This document shows, piece after piece, positions 1 through 8,242 of a stretch of 43,573 bases of DNA. The stretch lies in assembly GCA_903863375.1 (NCBI GenBank), contig CAIPBT010000021.1, positions 1-43,573 on the forward strand. Reading direction: 5' to 3'. Under the pieces are notes generated by a model. It searched no databases. It had not been told where the DNA came from and saw only the letters and a list, made by a program, of their open reading frames with translations. The position numbers and the translations under genes are program-made. Within the stretch, counting starts at the first letter, position 1. Each line of letters begins with the position of its first letter. This stretch comes from an uncultured Ferrovum sp. (GTDB lineage: Bacteria; Pseudomonadota; Gammaproteobacteria; Burkholderiales; Ferrovaceae).

Positions 1-329
1 TAGCAGGACGGAAACCAGCTGGCGGCCTCCCAGTTCAACCAGCGGTGGATGTCGGCGCGCGTGCGCAGGTCTTGCGGATAGACCTGGGTATTGCCGACCT
101 TGTCGGCAGCGTATTGCAACATGGCATTGCTTTCCCACAGCACAAAGTCCCCATCGGTCAGCGCCGGAATGGCGGCATTGGGATTCAGGGCAACCACTTC
201 TGGGCTCTTCTGCATACCCTTGAAATAGTCGACGTAGACCAGTTCATACGGCACGCCAATCAGATCGAAGCCGGCCAGAACCTTGCGGCAGTTAATGGTG
301 ATGGGGTCTGCGTGAACGCAGATGCTCAT
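1..329 (-). CDS. Glutathione S-transferase, N-terminal part (cut by window edge)
   Basis: Cytosolic enzyme family that conjugates glutathione to electrophiles. The readable 109 residues begin MSICVHADPITINCRKVLAG and form the thioredoxin-like N-terminal domain. NPNAAIPALTDGDFVLWES matches the conserved cis-proline and glutathione-binding loop (A-x-I-P-A-L, then the E-S pair that contacts the gamma-glutamyl group). The beginning of the helical C-terminal domain (residues ~88 onward, TRADIHRWLNWEAASW) is visible before the window ends. The ATG at 329 is preceded by a GAGGAGAG ribosome site about 5 nt away. It diverges from the LysR gene at 457 across 127 bp, so that regulator may control it. 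The subclass and substrate cannot be read from the fragment. Confidence 0.9.
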   Translation of the reverse strand, partial: MSICVHADPITINCRKVLAGFDLIGVPYELVYVDYFKGMQKSPEVVALNPNAAIPALTDGDFVLWESNAMLQYAADKVGNTQVYPQDLRTRADIHRWLNWEAASWFPSC

Positions 330-456
330 GATGTTGCTCTCCTCGGATATGCCGCACGGATGGGCCTGCAGGCAGCGGCTTGTCTCCGACTTTACGGTTT
401 GACGCCACCGCGGCCAACTGCTGGAATGTGAACGGTTTGTCCTTGAACTGGAAACA

Positions 457-1356
457 ATGACAGTCTCTCTCGACATGCTGCAGGCCTTGGTCCATGTCGC
501 GGATTCCGCCAGTGTGAGCCAGGCGGCGCAGGCGCTTGGGGTGGGCAAAAGCGTGGTGAGCAAGCGGGTGGCGCAACTGGAGCAGGAAGTGGGTGCCACC
601 CTGTTTGCCCGCAGCACCCGTCGTGTCGCCCTGACGCCGGCTGGCGAGGTGTATCTGGCGTACGCCCGCCGCGCCCTGGCCGAGCTGCAGGCGGGAGAGG
701 AGCGGCTGCATGCCCTGCGCGCCGATCTGACCGGAACCATCCGGATCACGGCATCGGTTTCCTGGGGGCAACGGGTGCTGGCCCGGATCCTGCCGACGTT
801 CCTGCAGCGCCATCCGGGGGTAGAGGTGGCCTTGCAACTGGTCGATCGTCGGGTGGACGTCGCCTATGAACGGATTGACCTGGCCCTGCGCTGGACGCCC
901 CTGGCGCCCCCGGGGCTGGTCAGCACGCCGGTGACCCGGGTCGGCTGGAACCTGGTGGCTGCGCCCAGCCTGCTGGACACGCATGGCACCCTGCAGACGC
1001 CGCAGGATCTGGTGCAGCAGGACTGTCTGGCTTACTGGAGCGGCGCAGCCGACGACAACTGGACCTTGGTGCAGGGCGATCAGGCCGTGTCGGTGCGCGT
1101 CTGCAGCCGCTTTCACGCCGACAATCCGGAGGTGGTGCGCGAGGCGGCCCTGGCCGGTCTTGGTATTGCCCTGCTGCCGGACTTTCTGTGCGCCGACGAT
1201 CTGGCGCAGGGCCATCTGCAGCCGGTGCTGGCCGACTGGACGCCACAAACCCGCTTCGGCAACACCATCAGTGCCATGGCAACGCCAGAGCGCATGCGTC
1301 TGGTGCGTAACCAGGGTTTGCTCGCCTTCCTGCGCGAGCAGCTCGGCGGCGCCTGA
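457..1356 (+). CDS. LysR-family transcriptional regulator
   Basis: Predicted DNA-binding regulator of 299 aa, the normal length for the family. Residues ~1-60 form the winged helix-turn-helix (DMLQALVHVADSASVSQAAQ, then a KSVVSKRVAQLEQEVGATLF recognition helix region). Residues ~90-297 form the effector-binding domain (GTIRITASVSWGQRVLARIL at its start). It lies divergent to the glutathione S-transferase at 329, the classic layout for a LysR protein controlling its neighbour, and the 127-bp gap between them must hold both promoters. Its 3' end is 9 bp from the convergent aminotransferase stop. The sequence most resembles the CrgA/DsdC-like broad group that often regulates redox or aromatic-response genes. 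The inducer is unknown. Confidence 0.9.
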   Translation: MTVSLDMLQALVHVADSASVSQAAQALGVGKSVVSKRVAQLEQEVGATLFARSTRRVALTPAGEVYLAYARRALAELQAGEERLHALRADLTGTIRITASVSWGQRVLARILPTFLQRHPGVEVALQLVDRRVDVAYERIDLALRWTPLAPPGLVSTPVTRVGWNLVAAPSLLDTHGTLQTPQDLVQQDCLAYWSGAADDNWTLVQGDQAVSVRVCSRFHADNPEVVREAALAGLGIALLPDFLCADDLAQGHLQPVLADWTPQTRFGNTISAMATPERMRLVRNQGLLAFLREQLGGA

Positions 1357-1365
1357 GCGCCTGGC

Positions 1366-2538
1366 TCAGCCCGACTGGAGCAGTTGTTCCAGCCGGTGCA
1401 GGCCCTCGCGCAGGTTGTCGCGCGACGACGCATACGACAAGCGGACGTGATGGTCGGCACTGCACACGCCGAAATCCGCCCCGGGCGTGAGCGCCACGCC
1501 GGCCTCCTGCAGGGCGCGCTCGCAGAACTGGACAGCGTTGCTCCCCGTGCCGCGAATGTCGAAGTACACGTAAAACGCGCCATCCGGCACCACCGGCACC
1601 GGCAGGCCGATTGCTGCCAGGCCCTCCAGCACGATGGTACGCCGGGCACGCAGTTCCTGCTGGCGCTCCGCGCACAGGGCCAGGGTTTCTGGCGTGAAAC
1701 ACGCGAGCGCTGCCTGCTGGGCGGGTGCGGACGGACAGATGTAGTAATTCTGCGCGAGCCGCTCCAATGCCGGCACCAGCGCCGGCGGCGCGACACACCA
1801 GCCCAGCCGCCAGCCGGTCATGCCGAAAGTCTTCGAGAAGCTGTTGATCACCACCGCGCCCGCATCGTGCGCCAGGATGGTGGGCATGGGCCGTCCGTCC
1901 GCCAGCGGGTCGGCCAGGTTCAGGTAGATCTCGTCGACCACCCGCCAGGCCCCCTGCAGCGCAACCCAGTCGCACAGTGCGGCGAGCTCTGCTGGCGGCA
2001 CCGTGGTGCCGGTCGGATTGGAGGGGGTGGCGATCAGCACGCCGCGGGTCTCACCGTTCCAGTGCTGCTGCACCGCCGGCAGGTCAAGCTGAAAGCGGCT
2101 GGCAGCCGTGGTCGGTACCAGGGCGACGTCAGCGCCGAAGCCCGCCAGGAAATGGCGGTTGCACGGATAGGACGGATCGGCCACCAAGACGCGGTCGCCA
2201 GGATCGACCAGCGCGGCGGCCACCAGCAGCAGCGCGGCCGACGCGCCGGCGGTCACCACCACCTGGGCGGGATCGATCGTCACGCCGTGCACGGTGGCGT
2301 AGAAGCCGGCAATCGCCGCGCGCAAGGCCGGCAGGCCCAGGGCATCGGTGTAGGCCTGGGCACGGCCATCCATCTGCGCACGCATGGCCGCGATCACGGC
2401 CGGTGGCGCGCCGAAGTCCGGTTCGCCAATGTTCAGCCGGATCACCTCCCGGCCGGTGGCTTCGAGCAGGGCCGCCCGTTTGCCGAATTCCATGGCCAGA
2501 AACGGCGTGATCGCCTGGGCGCGTTGTGAGATGTGCAT
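1366..2538 (-). CDS. PLP-dependent class I/II aminotransferase
   Basis: Cytosolic fold-type I aminotransferase of 390 aa, the full expected length. Visible landmarks are the N-terminal GEPDFGAP motif (residues ~38-45), Y-T-D-A-L-G-L-P-A-L-R (63-73), SNPTG (173-177), VDEIY with the cofactor-contacting Asp202, and SFSKTFGMTGWRLGW, where Lys236 is the predicted Schiff-base lysine. The arginine that holds the substrate carboxylate sits in the C-terminal RLSYASSRDNL. These features place it with subgroup I-gamma aspartate/aromatic-type enzymes. The exact amino-acid substrate cannot be told. The gene is 42 bp downstream of the glucokinase-RpiR gene on the same strand and could be read through from it, but no metabolic link is obvious. 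Confidence 0.92.
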   Translation of the reverse strand: MHISQRAQAITPFLAMEFGKRAALLEATGREVIRLNIGEPDFGAPPAVIAAMRAQMDGRAQAYTDALGLPALRAAIAGFYATVHGVTIDPAQVVVTAGASAALLLVAAALVDPGDRVLVADPSYPCNRHFLAGFGADVALVPTTAASRFQLDLPAVQQHWNGETRGVLIATPSNPTGTTVPPAELAALCDWVALQGAWRVVDEIYLNLADPLADGRPMPTILAHDAGAVVINSFSKTFGMTGWRLGWCVAPPALVPALERLAQNYYICPSAPAQQAALACFTPETLALCAERQQELRARRTIVLEGLAAIGLPVPVVPDGAFYVYFDIRGTGSNAVQFCERALQEAGVALTPGADFGVCSADHHVRLSYASSRDNLREGLHRLEQLLQSG

Positions 2539-2580
2539 GGGGGGATGAAAACTCCGGGGCAGGGGCTGGCGGTGCGCGAT

Positions 2581-4494
2581 CTACTGGCCGTGCGAGGTCA
2601 GACCCGAGAGCGAACCGGCCTGTCCTACCCCCGGGCCGGTCATGCGCGCCCGGCGACGCGCCGGGGCCGGCAGGGGCTCGTCGGCAGACTGGCGCGCCTG
2701 ATCGCCGATCTGCGGCAGGGCATCGCCACCCCGTCGCATCATCACCCCGACCACCAGAATGTCGATCAGCAGCAGCAGCAGGATACGGCTGATCATGGGC
2801 AGATGCACGCTGGGATCTTCGGTCGGGTCGATCACCAGGCTCAGGTCGGCCTTGCGCGCCAGCGCGGACTGGCTTGCTGTGATGGCGAGGACCGGAGCCC
2901 CGCGGGCCTGCGCCTGGCTCACCAGATCGAGCAGCTCGGTCACGCTGCCGCTGACGCTGACCACCACCACCAGCACGCTGCGATCGACCAGTTGCACGGC
3001 CAGTTCCTGCAGGCGCGGCACGGTATAGGCGGTGGCTGGCACGCCCACCCGCAGGAACTTGAACTGGGCATCGTCTGCCACGATGCTGGAATGGCCGAGC
3101 GCGTGGATTTCCACCCGGCTGGCCGTCAGGATCAGCTGCGCGGCCTTGTCGATGGTGTCGCGATTGAGCTGGTCGCGCACCTGCAGGATGGAGGAGGCCG
3201 TGTTGCTCAGCACCTTCACCCCTAGTTCCAGCATGGTGTCGTCGCCCCGCACCTGGGTATGGGTGATGGGCATGCTGTTGGTCAGGCTGGCGGCCAGCCG
3301 CAGCTTGAAGTCTGACAGGCCATCACAGCCCAGGGTGCGGCAGAAGCGGATCACGGTGGGCTGACTGACCCGTGCCTGCAGGGCAATGCGCGCGATCGGA
3401 TCATTGAGGGTGCCGTGCGCATGGGCAATCACATGGTCGGCCACCCGTCGCTCGGCGGGTGACAGGTTGGCCCGCGCCCGCTGGATCTGCCCCAGCAGGC
3501 CGTTGCCGGTGCCCTGTACCGCAGTCTTCTGCAGATGGGTATTGAGGATGATGGCCGCCCCGGCCAGGGTCGCGTTTTCGGTGGTCACGACAAACGTCGG
3601 GATCTGCGCCATGTAGTCCCGAAAGCGCCCCTTGTCTTCGAAGCGCTGGCGGAATCCCGATCGGTCGAAGGTGCTACCCAGTCGCGGCACAATGCCGCTC
3701 CCGATGAAGATGCCACCGAAAGCCCCCTGCGTGACCGCCAGATTGGCAGCCGCCGTGCCAAGGATGCGGCAGAAGGCATCGACCGTTTCCGCGCACAGGG
3801 CATCGCGTCCTTCGATCGCTGCCTGGGTGATCTGCTGCGGCTCCAGATCCACAACGCGCACGCTATGCCGCTCGGCCAAGGCGCGATGGATCAGTTGCAG
3901 CCCGCTGCCTGAGAGCAGCCGCTCGAACGAGACGTGGTCGTACTGTCGCCAAGCATGCTGCAGGATCACGAGCTCCCGTTCGTCAGACGGGGCAAAGCTC
4001 GCGTGGCCGCCCTCGGTGCCAAGCGCGATCCAGCCATCTGCCGCCGGAATCAGGCCCGAGACGCCCAGGCCGCTGCCGGCGCCGAGCACGCCGATCACGC
4101 TGCGCGGCTGCGCATTGCCACCCCCTACCTGACGCATTTCCTGCGGCAGCAGCGAGGGCAGCGCCATGGCCAGCGCCGTGAAATCGTTCACCACCAGCAG
4201 CTGCTCCAGCCCAAGGCATTCGCGCAGGGCCTCGATCGAAAAGGTCCAGGGATAGTTGGTCATGCGCACCTGGTCGCCGGCCACCGGGGTGGAAATGGCA
4301 AAGGCGGCATGCCGGACCGGGCCGAGCGGCTGCCATTCCAGGTAGCGGGTCACCGCAAGGTGCAATTCCGGAAAGTCGGCGCACCGCAGGCGCAAGGGGT
4401 GTCGGAATTCGCCAGGGGCGACTTCCAGGGCGAACTGCACATGCCGGCTGCCAACGTCGGCTAGCAGATGGGGATGGTCGTACATGGACGGCAT
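2581..4494 (-). CDS. glk: Bifunctional glucokinase / RpiR-family regulator fusion
   Basis: A 637-aa fusion known in betaproteobacteria: residues ~8-320 are a ROK-unrelated glucokinase (Glk, ATP + glucose to glucose 6-phosphate), ~330-405 an RpiR helix-turn-helix (QARVSQPTVIRFCRTLGCDG), and ~445-585 a SIS sugar-phosphate-binding domain (VEIHALGHSSIVADDAQFKF). In the kinase part the catalytic aspartate (NDF, Asp104), the G-x-G-x-G-L-G-V loop (138-145) and the glucose-binding TEGGH (160-164) are present. The first phosphate-binding motif, normally D-I/V-G-G-T-N-A-R-F, reads DVGSRHVQF at 13-21, so ATP binding may be impaired. The start at ATG 4494 has GGAA 5 nt upstream; ATG 4485 is the alternative. 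It lies next to an alpha-glucosidase, which could supply the glucose. The SIS domain probably senses glucose 6-phosphate and controls sugar genes. Confidence 0.9.
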   Translation of the reverse strand: MPSMYDHPHLLADVGSRHVQFALEVAPGEFRHPLRLRCADFPELHLAVTRYLEWQPLGPVRHAAFAISTPVAGDQVRMTNYPWTFSIEALRECLGLEQLLVVNDFTALAMALPSLLPQEMRQVGGGNAQPRSVIGVLGAGSGLGVSGLIPAADGWIALGTEGGHASFAPSDERELVILQHAWRQYDHVSFERLLSGSGLQLIHRALAERHSVRVVDLEPQQITQAAIEGRDALCAETVDAFCRILGTAAANLAVTQGAFGGIFIGSGIVPRLGSTFDRSGFRQRFEDKGRFRDYMAQIPTFVVTTENATLAGAAIILNTHLQKTAVQGTGNGLLGQIQRARANLSPAERRVADHVIAHAHGTLNDPIARIALQARVSQPTVIRFCRTLGCDGLSDFKLRLAASLTNSMPITHTQVRGDDTMLELGVKVLSNTASSILQVRDQLNRDTIDKAAQLILTASRVEIHALGHSSIVADDAQFKFLRVGVPATAYTVPRLQELAVQLVDRSVLVVVVSVSGSVTELLDLVSQAQARGAPVLAITASQSALARKADLSLVIDPTEDPSVHLPMISRILLLLLIDILVVGVMMRRGGDALPQIGDQARQSADEPLPAPARRRARMTGPGVGQAGSLSGLTSHGQ

Positions 4495-4568
4495 GGCGTT
4501 CCAGTTCAGTCAGCGTCGGGTGGCTGCCGGCGGAGACGTCGGCCGCAACCCTGTCGCACTGGCCTCGC

Positions 4569-4811
4569 TCAGGGCAAGGTGATCGGAGGAATGTCGTCCA
4601 TTATGCGCGGTGCCGCAGGGTTTGCGGCCCCGCCAAAGATGCCCGGGCCGGCGGTGGCAGCCAGGGCCCGGAAGACGCCATTGTCGACATCCCAGGTGCT
4701 CACGTACAGGCGCAGCGGCCAGCGCATGCCGTCGGGCAGGCTGGCGTTCTGCCACGGCATGGCGGCGCCCTCTGGCAAGGGATTGCCCCCCGGCATGGCA
4801 GTGCTGGCCAT
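4569..4811 (-). pseudogene. Remnant of an alpha-amylase/glucodextranase-type C-terminal domain
   Basis: An 80-codon reading frame starts at ATG 4811, overlapping the stop of the GH31 gene (ATGA). Its peptide has two blocks that I recognise from the C-terminal DOMON-like domain of secreted alpha-amylases and glucodextranases: AMPWQNASLPDGMRWPLRL (the first block) and YVSTWDVDNGVFRALA, then FGGAANPAAPRIMDD, ending in ITLP (the family's extreme C-terminus). In intact proteins these blocks are separated by roughly 50 residues; here they are fused, and everything N-terminal is missing. I infer an N-terminally truncated and internally deleted relic of an amylase gene that once sat beside the alpha-glucosidase. 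It could instead be a short translated ORF with a new role. The domain assignment is from memory of family alignments, not a search. Confidence 0.55.
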
Positions 4812-7201
4812 CACGGCAGCGTGACGGCCGCGCCGATGATGGCGGCCAGGGCATCGCCACTGCATCGCCAGGCCAACGCGGTCAGTGTGCCGGCGGCTGT
4901 CGTCTGCTGCACCGGTTGCCCGGCGTCGCCCGCCCGATGCAGCCGGATCTCGTCCACGCCGTCATAGCCCACCACCTGCACGCTGACCGGGCGCCAGCCC
5001 TGTTCCAGCGTTTCCACCTGCACATCGAGCCGGTCGCCCGTCCGCGTGGCCAGGAAGCGGTAGCGGCTGCGTTCGCCGCGCTGAAAGCCGTAGCTCAGGC
5101 CATCATCGGCGGTGTACTCCAAGCTGGCGTCCAGTTCGGCATCCCGGCCCAGAATGACATGGAGTTCGATCGTGGCAAGGTCATTCGCCGGTGTGGTGCG
5201 CACCCCCGGCTGCATGGGCAGGATTGCGCCCTCGCGCAGATAGAGCGGGGTGTGATCGGCACGGCTGTGCACGGTGATGGCCCGGTTGCCCGCGAGAAAC
5301 CGGCCATCTCCGGCATCCATCCAGCGCCCCAGGCCAGGCAGGACCACCAGACGGCCCTGTTGTCCCTGCTGCACCAGCGGGGCCTGCAGCAGGTCCGGGC
5401 CGACCAGGAACTGATCGTCGATGCGATCCAGGGCGAGCTCGGCCGGGCCGACATGATCCAGAAACAGCGGGCGCATGACCGGGCTGCCATCTGCCTGCTG
5501 GGCCAGCCAGAGCTGGTACAGGTACGGCAGCAGCTTGTAGCGCAGGCGCACAAAATGGCGAATCACGTCGAGCGCTGCCGCACCGAAGGCCCAGGGTTCC
5601 TGATCGACCGTGCCGGCGTTGGCGTGATTGCGCAGGAAAGGGAACAGGAAGCCGCTCTTGTACCAGGCCACCGCCAGTTCCCGGTCGGCGTGGCCGCCGA
5701 ATCCCGGCACATCGGGTCCGTTGAACGGGATGCCGGACAGGGCAAGGTTGAGTGTGCAGTGGATGCTGGTGCGCAGGTGATGCCAGTTGCTGACGTTGTC
5801 GCCAGTCCACACGGCGGTGTAGCGGCTCGAACCCGTGGCGGCGCTGCGCGCCAGCAGGAAGGGACGTTCGTCCGGGCGGGCGGCCAGGAAACCATCCCGG
5901 GTGGCCTCGGCCATGCCGGTCGCGTACAGGTTGTGGTAGGTCCAATGATCGCGCGTGCCATGTTGGAAGCGCATGTCATCGACTTCCGCAGCACCAGTGG
6001 AGGGGTCGTTCATGTCGAGCCAGGCACCATCAAACCCGGCCAGCCGGAAGCGGGTGGCGTATGCGGCCCACCAGGCCCGGCCGGCCGGCAAGGAGAAATC
6101 CGGAAACCAGGTGCGGCCCGGCCAGACAAAGCCGACATAGGGTTGTCCTTCGGCGTTCTGGCACCAGATGTTGGCCGCCGTGCCGCTCGCGGCCACCTCG
6201 TACCCTTCCTGCACTTTCACGCCCGGATCCAGGATGGGCACCACGCGACGGCCGTTCTTCTGCACGGTGGCGAGGTCTGCGCTCAGATCACCAAAATGCT
6301 TCGGACTGGTGGTGAACACCTTGTAGTCGTCCATGTAGTCGATGTCGAGCCAAAGCCCGTCATTCGGGAAGGCATGGTTCGTGAAGGCGGCGTCCAGTCG
6401 CTGCAGGTCGCGGGTGCCGGCGTAGCCCCAGCGGCACTGGTGGTGGCCGAGCGCCCACAGGGGGGGCACCGGTGTGGTGCCGACCAGGCGTTGCAGACGG
6501 CGGGTGACACCGATCGCCGTGTCACCGGCAATCAGATAGAACGCCGGTTGTCCCTGGCTTGCGCCGAACCAGAAAGCTGGGGGCAGGGCGGGGTCGTTGC
6601 GGCCGTCAAAATGCCAGTTCGAGCCGGTATCCATGAACACATCGCCCGGATGGTCGACCAGGATGCCGATCCAGCCCCCCGCCGTTTGCACGAGCAGGTA
6701 GGGTATCGCCGCATACTGCGGATCAGCCTGGCCATCCGCAATCGTGCTCCATGCGTGGTCTGCCCAGACATCCGCATTCCAGAATTTGGTACGCCGTCCG
6801 GACTTTTCCAGGCCGGTGGTTTTTTCGCCCTGACCGTAAAAGCGGAGGGTTTCGGGGCGCTGCCATTGCACGATCCAGGCCGGGCCGCTGGCCCCAAGGC
6901 TGGCGCCAGACGTGCCCGAGAGTACCGTTGCACCCGTCGGGTCTTCTACCGTCAACGTGCCGTCGCTTGCCAACCGCAAGCGCCACCGCGAAGCTGTCCC
7001 GGCGAAGGTGTCCTCCAGCATCTGCACGCCCCGGGCATCGATCGGCCAGCGCCGGGGCTCCTGCAGATGCAGGTGAAACACGTCTTCGCCCAGGTCGCGC
7101 AGTGTCAGGGTGGCCGGATCCTGACCGAAGACAAGCTGTGTCGGGGACTGCACCTTGGCAAAGACGAAATTCGACGGATGGCGGATCTTGTTGAAATACA
7201 T
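4811..7201 (-). CDS. Alpha-glucosidase, glycoside hydrolase family 31
   Basis: A 796-aa enzyme that releases alpha-glucose from non-reducing ends of oligosaccharides. The GH31 signature WLDMND carries the predicted nucleophile near Asp396, and the acid/base is the aspartate of AVWTGDN near 468, followed by WHHLRTSI. An N-terminal galactose-mutarotase-like domain (residues ~1-235), the (beta/alpha)8 barrel (~240-600, with PLWALGHHQCRWGY) and C-terminal beta-sandwich domains are all in order. The start at ATG 7201 (MYFNKIRHPSNF) has AGGA 7 nt upstream; a longer frame to 7459 exists but would overlap the divergent gene at 7337 and has no family similarity. No signal peptide is evident, so it is probably cytosolic. 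Its stop overlaps the amylase-domain remnant, and the glucokinase-RpiR gene follows, which suggests a small starch or maltodextrin locus. Confidence 0.92.
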   Translation of the reverse strand: MYFNKIRHPSNFVFAKVQSPTQLVFGQDPATLTLRDLGEDVFHLHLQEPRRWPIDARGVQMLEDTFAGTASRWRLRLASDGTLTVEDPTGATVLSGTSGASLGASGPAWIVQWQRPETLRFYGQGEKTTGLEKSGRRTKFWNADVWADHAWSTIADGQADPQYAAIPYLLVQTAGGWIGILVDHPGDVFMDTGSNWHFDGRNDPALPPAFWFGASQGQPAFYLIAGDTAIGVTRRLQRLVGTTPVPPLWALGHHQCRWGYAGTRDLQRLDAAFTNHAFPNDGLWLDIDYMDDYKVFTTSPKHFGDLSADLATVQKNGRRVVPILDPGVKVQEGYEVAASGTAANIWCQNAEGQPYVGFVWPGRTWFPDFSLPAGRAWWAAYATRFRLAGFDGAWLDMNDPSTGAAEVDDMRFQHGTRDHWTYHNLYATGMAEATRDGFLAARPDERPFLLARSAATGSSRYTAVWTGDNVSNWHHLRTSIHCTLNLALSGIPFNGPDVPGFGGHADRELAVAWYKSGFLFPFLRNHANAGTVDQEPWAFGAAALDVIRHFVRLRYKLLPYLYQLWLAQQADGSPVMRPLFLDHVGPAELALDRIDDQFLVGPDLLQAPLVQQGQQGRLVVLPGLGRWMDAGDGRFLAGNRAITVHSRADHTPLYLREGAILPMQPGVRTTPANDLATIELHVILGRDAELDASLEYTADDGLSYGFQRGERSRYRFLATRTGDRLDVQVETLEQGWRPVSVQVVGYDGVDEIRLHRAGDAGQPVQQTTAAGTLTALAWRCSGDALAAIIGAAVTLP

Positions 7202-7336
7202 GCGGCAGTCCTGGGTCCGGTTGGATGGGGCGCGAGCGCTTGGTGTCGAGCTTACCGCAGTGGCGCTCCCCCTTGGCAGAGGGCTGGTCTGCATCGGCGG
7301 TGCTGTGAAAAGATATTGGCAAATGTTGAAGGAGGG

Positions 7337-7693
7337 ATGGCGTTGGAGGAACCAGAAGCGCTGTTGCCAATCCCGTCGCCCTGCGTGCAATGCGGTGCCT
7401 GCTGCAGTCATTTCCGGGTCTCGTTTTACTGGGCAGAGGGCGAGGGGCTGCCATCGCAACTGGTGCAGGCGCGTACGGCGGTCCTTGCCTGCCTGCGCGG
7501 CACGGACCAGGCAAAACCACGCTGCGCGGCGCTGGAAGGCACGGTTGGCCAGTCGGTGCGCTGCACCGTGTATGACCAGCGACCGTCGCCGTGTCGCGAG
7601 TTACAGGCCGGCGATGGTCAATGTGCCCGTGCGCGGCAGGTACACGGACTGCTGCCGTTGTCGGGCGTAGCGCTTGCCTGCGATGATCGCTGA
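7337..7693 (+). CDS. YkgJ-family cysteine-cluster protein
   Basis: A 118-aa protein of the YkgJ/zinc- or iron-binding cysteine-cluster family. The hallmark CVQCGACC (residues 16-23) is followed by further cysteines at C-L-R-G, R-C-A-A-L-E, R-C-T-V-Y and S-P-C-R-E, the usual spaced set. The family is predicted to bind a metal or Fe-S cluster; its function is not established. The ATG at 7337 directly follows an AAGGAGGG ribosome site (7329-7336), so the spacing is only about 1 nt. An in-frame TTG at 7316 is a weaker alternative. The gene is divergent from the alpha-glucosidase (start 7201) and is followed by 71 bp before the cobalamin riboswitch. Confidence 0.85.
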   Translation: MALEEPEALLPIPSPCVQCGACCSHFRVSFYWAEGEGLPSQLVQARTAVLACLRGTDQAKPRCAALEGTVGQSVRCTVYDQRPSPCRELQAGDGQCARARQVHGLLPLSGVALACDDR

Positions 7694-7764
7694 CCGGGCA
7701 CAGCGCGGCGCCGTGCCTTGCGCCCTTGCCGGTGTCATGCTTAACTGGCGATACAGCAGCGTTC

Positions 7765-7962
7765 ATGGTGCCTGACGTCCGCAGCAGGGGCGGCAGGTTA
7801 AACGGGAAGCCGGTGCGCAGGAGATCTTCCTGCAATGCCGGCACTGCCCTCGCAACGGTGATCGGGTCAAGCTGTCCGCAAGATGCCACTGGGATCTCCT
7901 GGGAAGGCGCGGATGGCCGGAGCAGCGTGCTCCCCCCGTCAGTCCGTATACCGGCCCTGGAT
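7765..7962 (+). ncRNA. Cobalamin (vitamin B12) riboswitch
   Basis: The segment contains the conserved core of a cobalamin riboswitch in the right order and spacing. TTAAACGGGAAGCCGGTG lies at 7798-7815, pairing through CCGG with CCGGCACTGCCCTCGCAACG near 7838-7857 (the C-C-x-C-G-C-A-A-C signature). Next is GCCACTGGGA with its partner TGGGAAGGCG at 7885-7909. The 3' B12 box appears as GTCAGTCCGTATACCGGCC at 7939-7957. It leads the B12 uptake operon (8243-14132), so binding of adenosylcobalamin would be expected to repress it. Exact ends are estimates. The expression platform is not clear: a GC-rich CGGCCGG/CCGGCCG hairpin can form between about 7989 and 8026, with only a short T-rich stretch (TTGTTTT) some 25 nt later. 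Confidence 0.92.
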
Positions 7963-8242
7963 GCATACACTTCACGCGTCGCGCAGGGCGGCCGGAGGTG
8001 GTCAGCAGCCTGTCGGGCCCGGCCGGAAACATCTGAGTTCCGGACTATTGTTTTCCGGACTACGGCGTTCTGATCCTGCAGCATTCCGATCAGCACCGCC
8101 CTGCCTCACGGTTGTCGGTCCGCCCCTTGCCCTCCCCGAACGGATGCCGGAACCGCGGTCTGCCACCGCAGGTGACGGTGTCTTGCCGACGGCAACAGGT
8201 CTGACATCGTGTTCGGCGCGATGGGGCAACGCTGGAACGGAC
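7963..8242 (+). other. Long leader between riboswitch and receptor start
   Basis: About 280 bp separate the riboswitch from the predicted receptor start at 8243. I see no gene here. A direct repeat TTCCGGACTA occurs at 8038-8047 and 8053-8062 (15-bp period). The GC-rich CGGCCGG hairpin just downstream of the riboswitch may belong to its expression platform. The reading frame of the receptor stays open through this stretch and into the riboswitch, but no start with a ribosome site is visible in it. Confidence 0.5.

Noticed and set aside
4610-7693. A 1027-codon open frame on the plus strand, opposite the alpha-glucosidase
   Set aside because: Only its last 118 codons (the YkgJ-like gene) show family sequence. 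The rest is antisense to a clear GH31 enzyme and is caused by high G+C codon bias.
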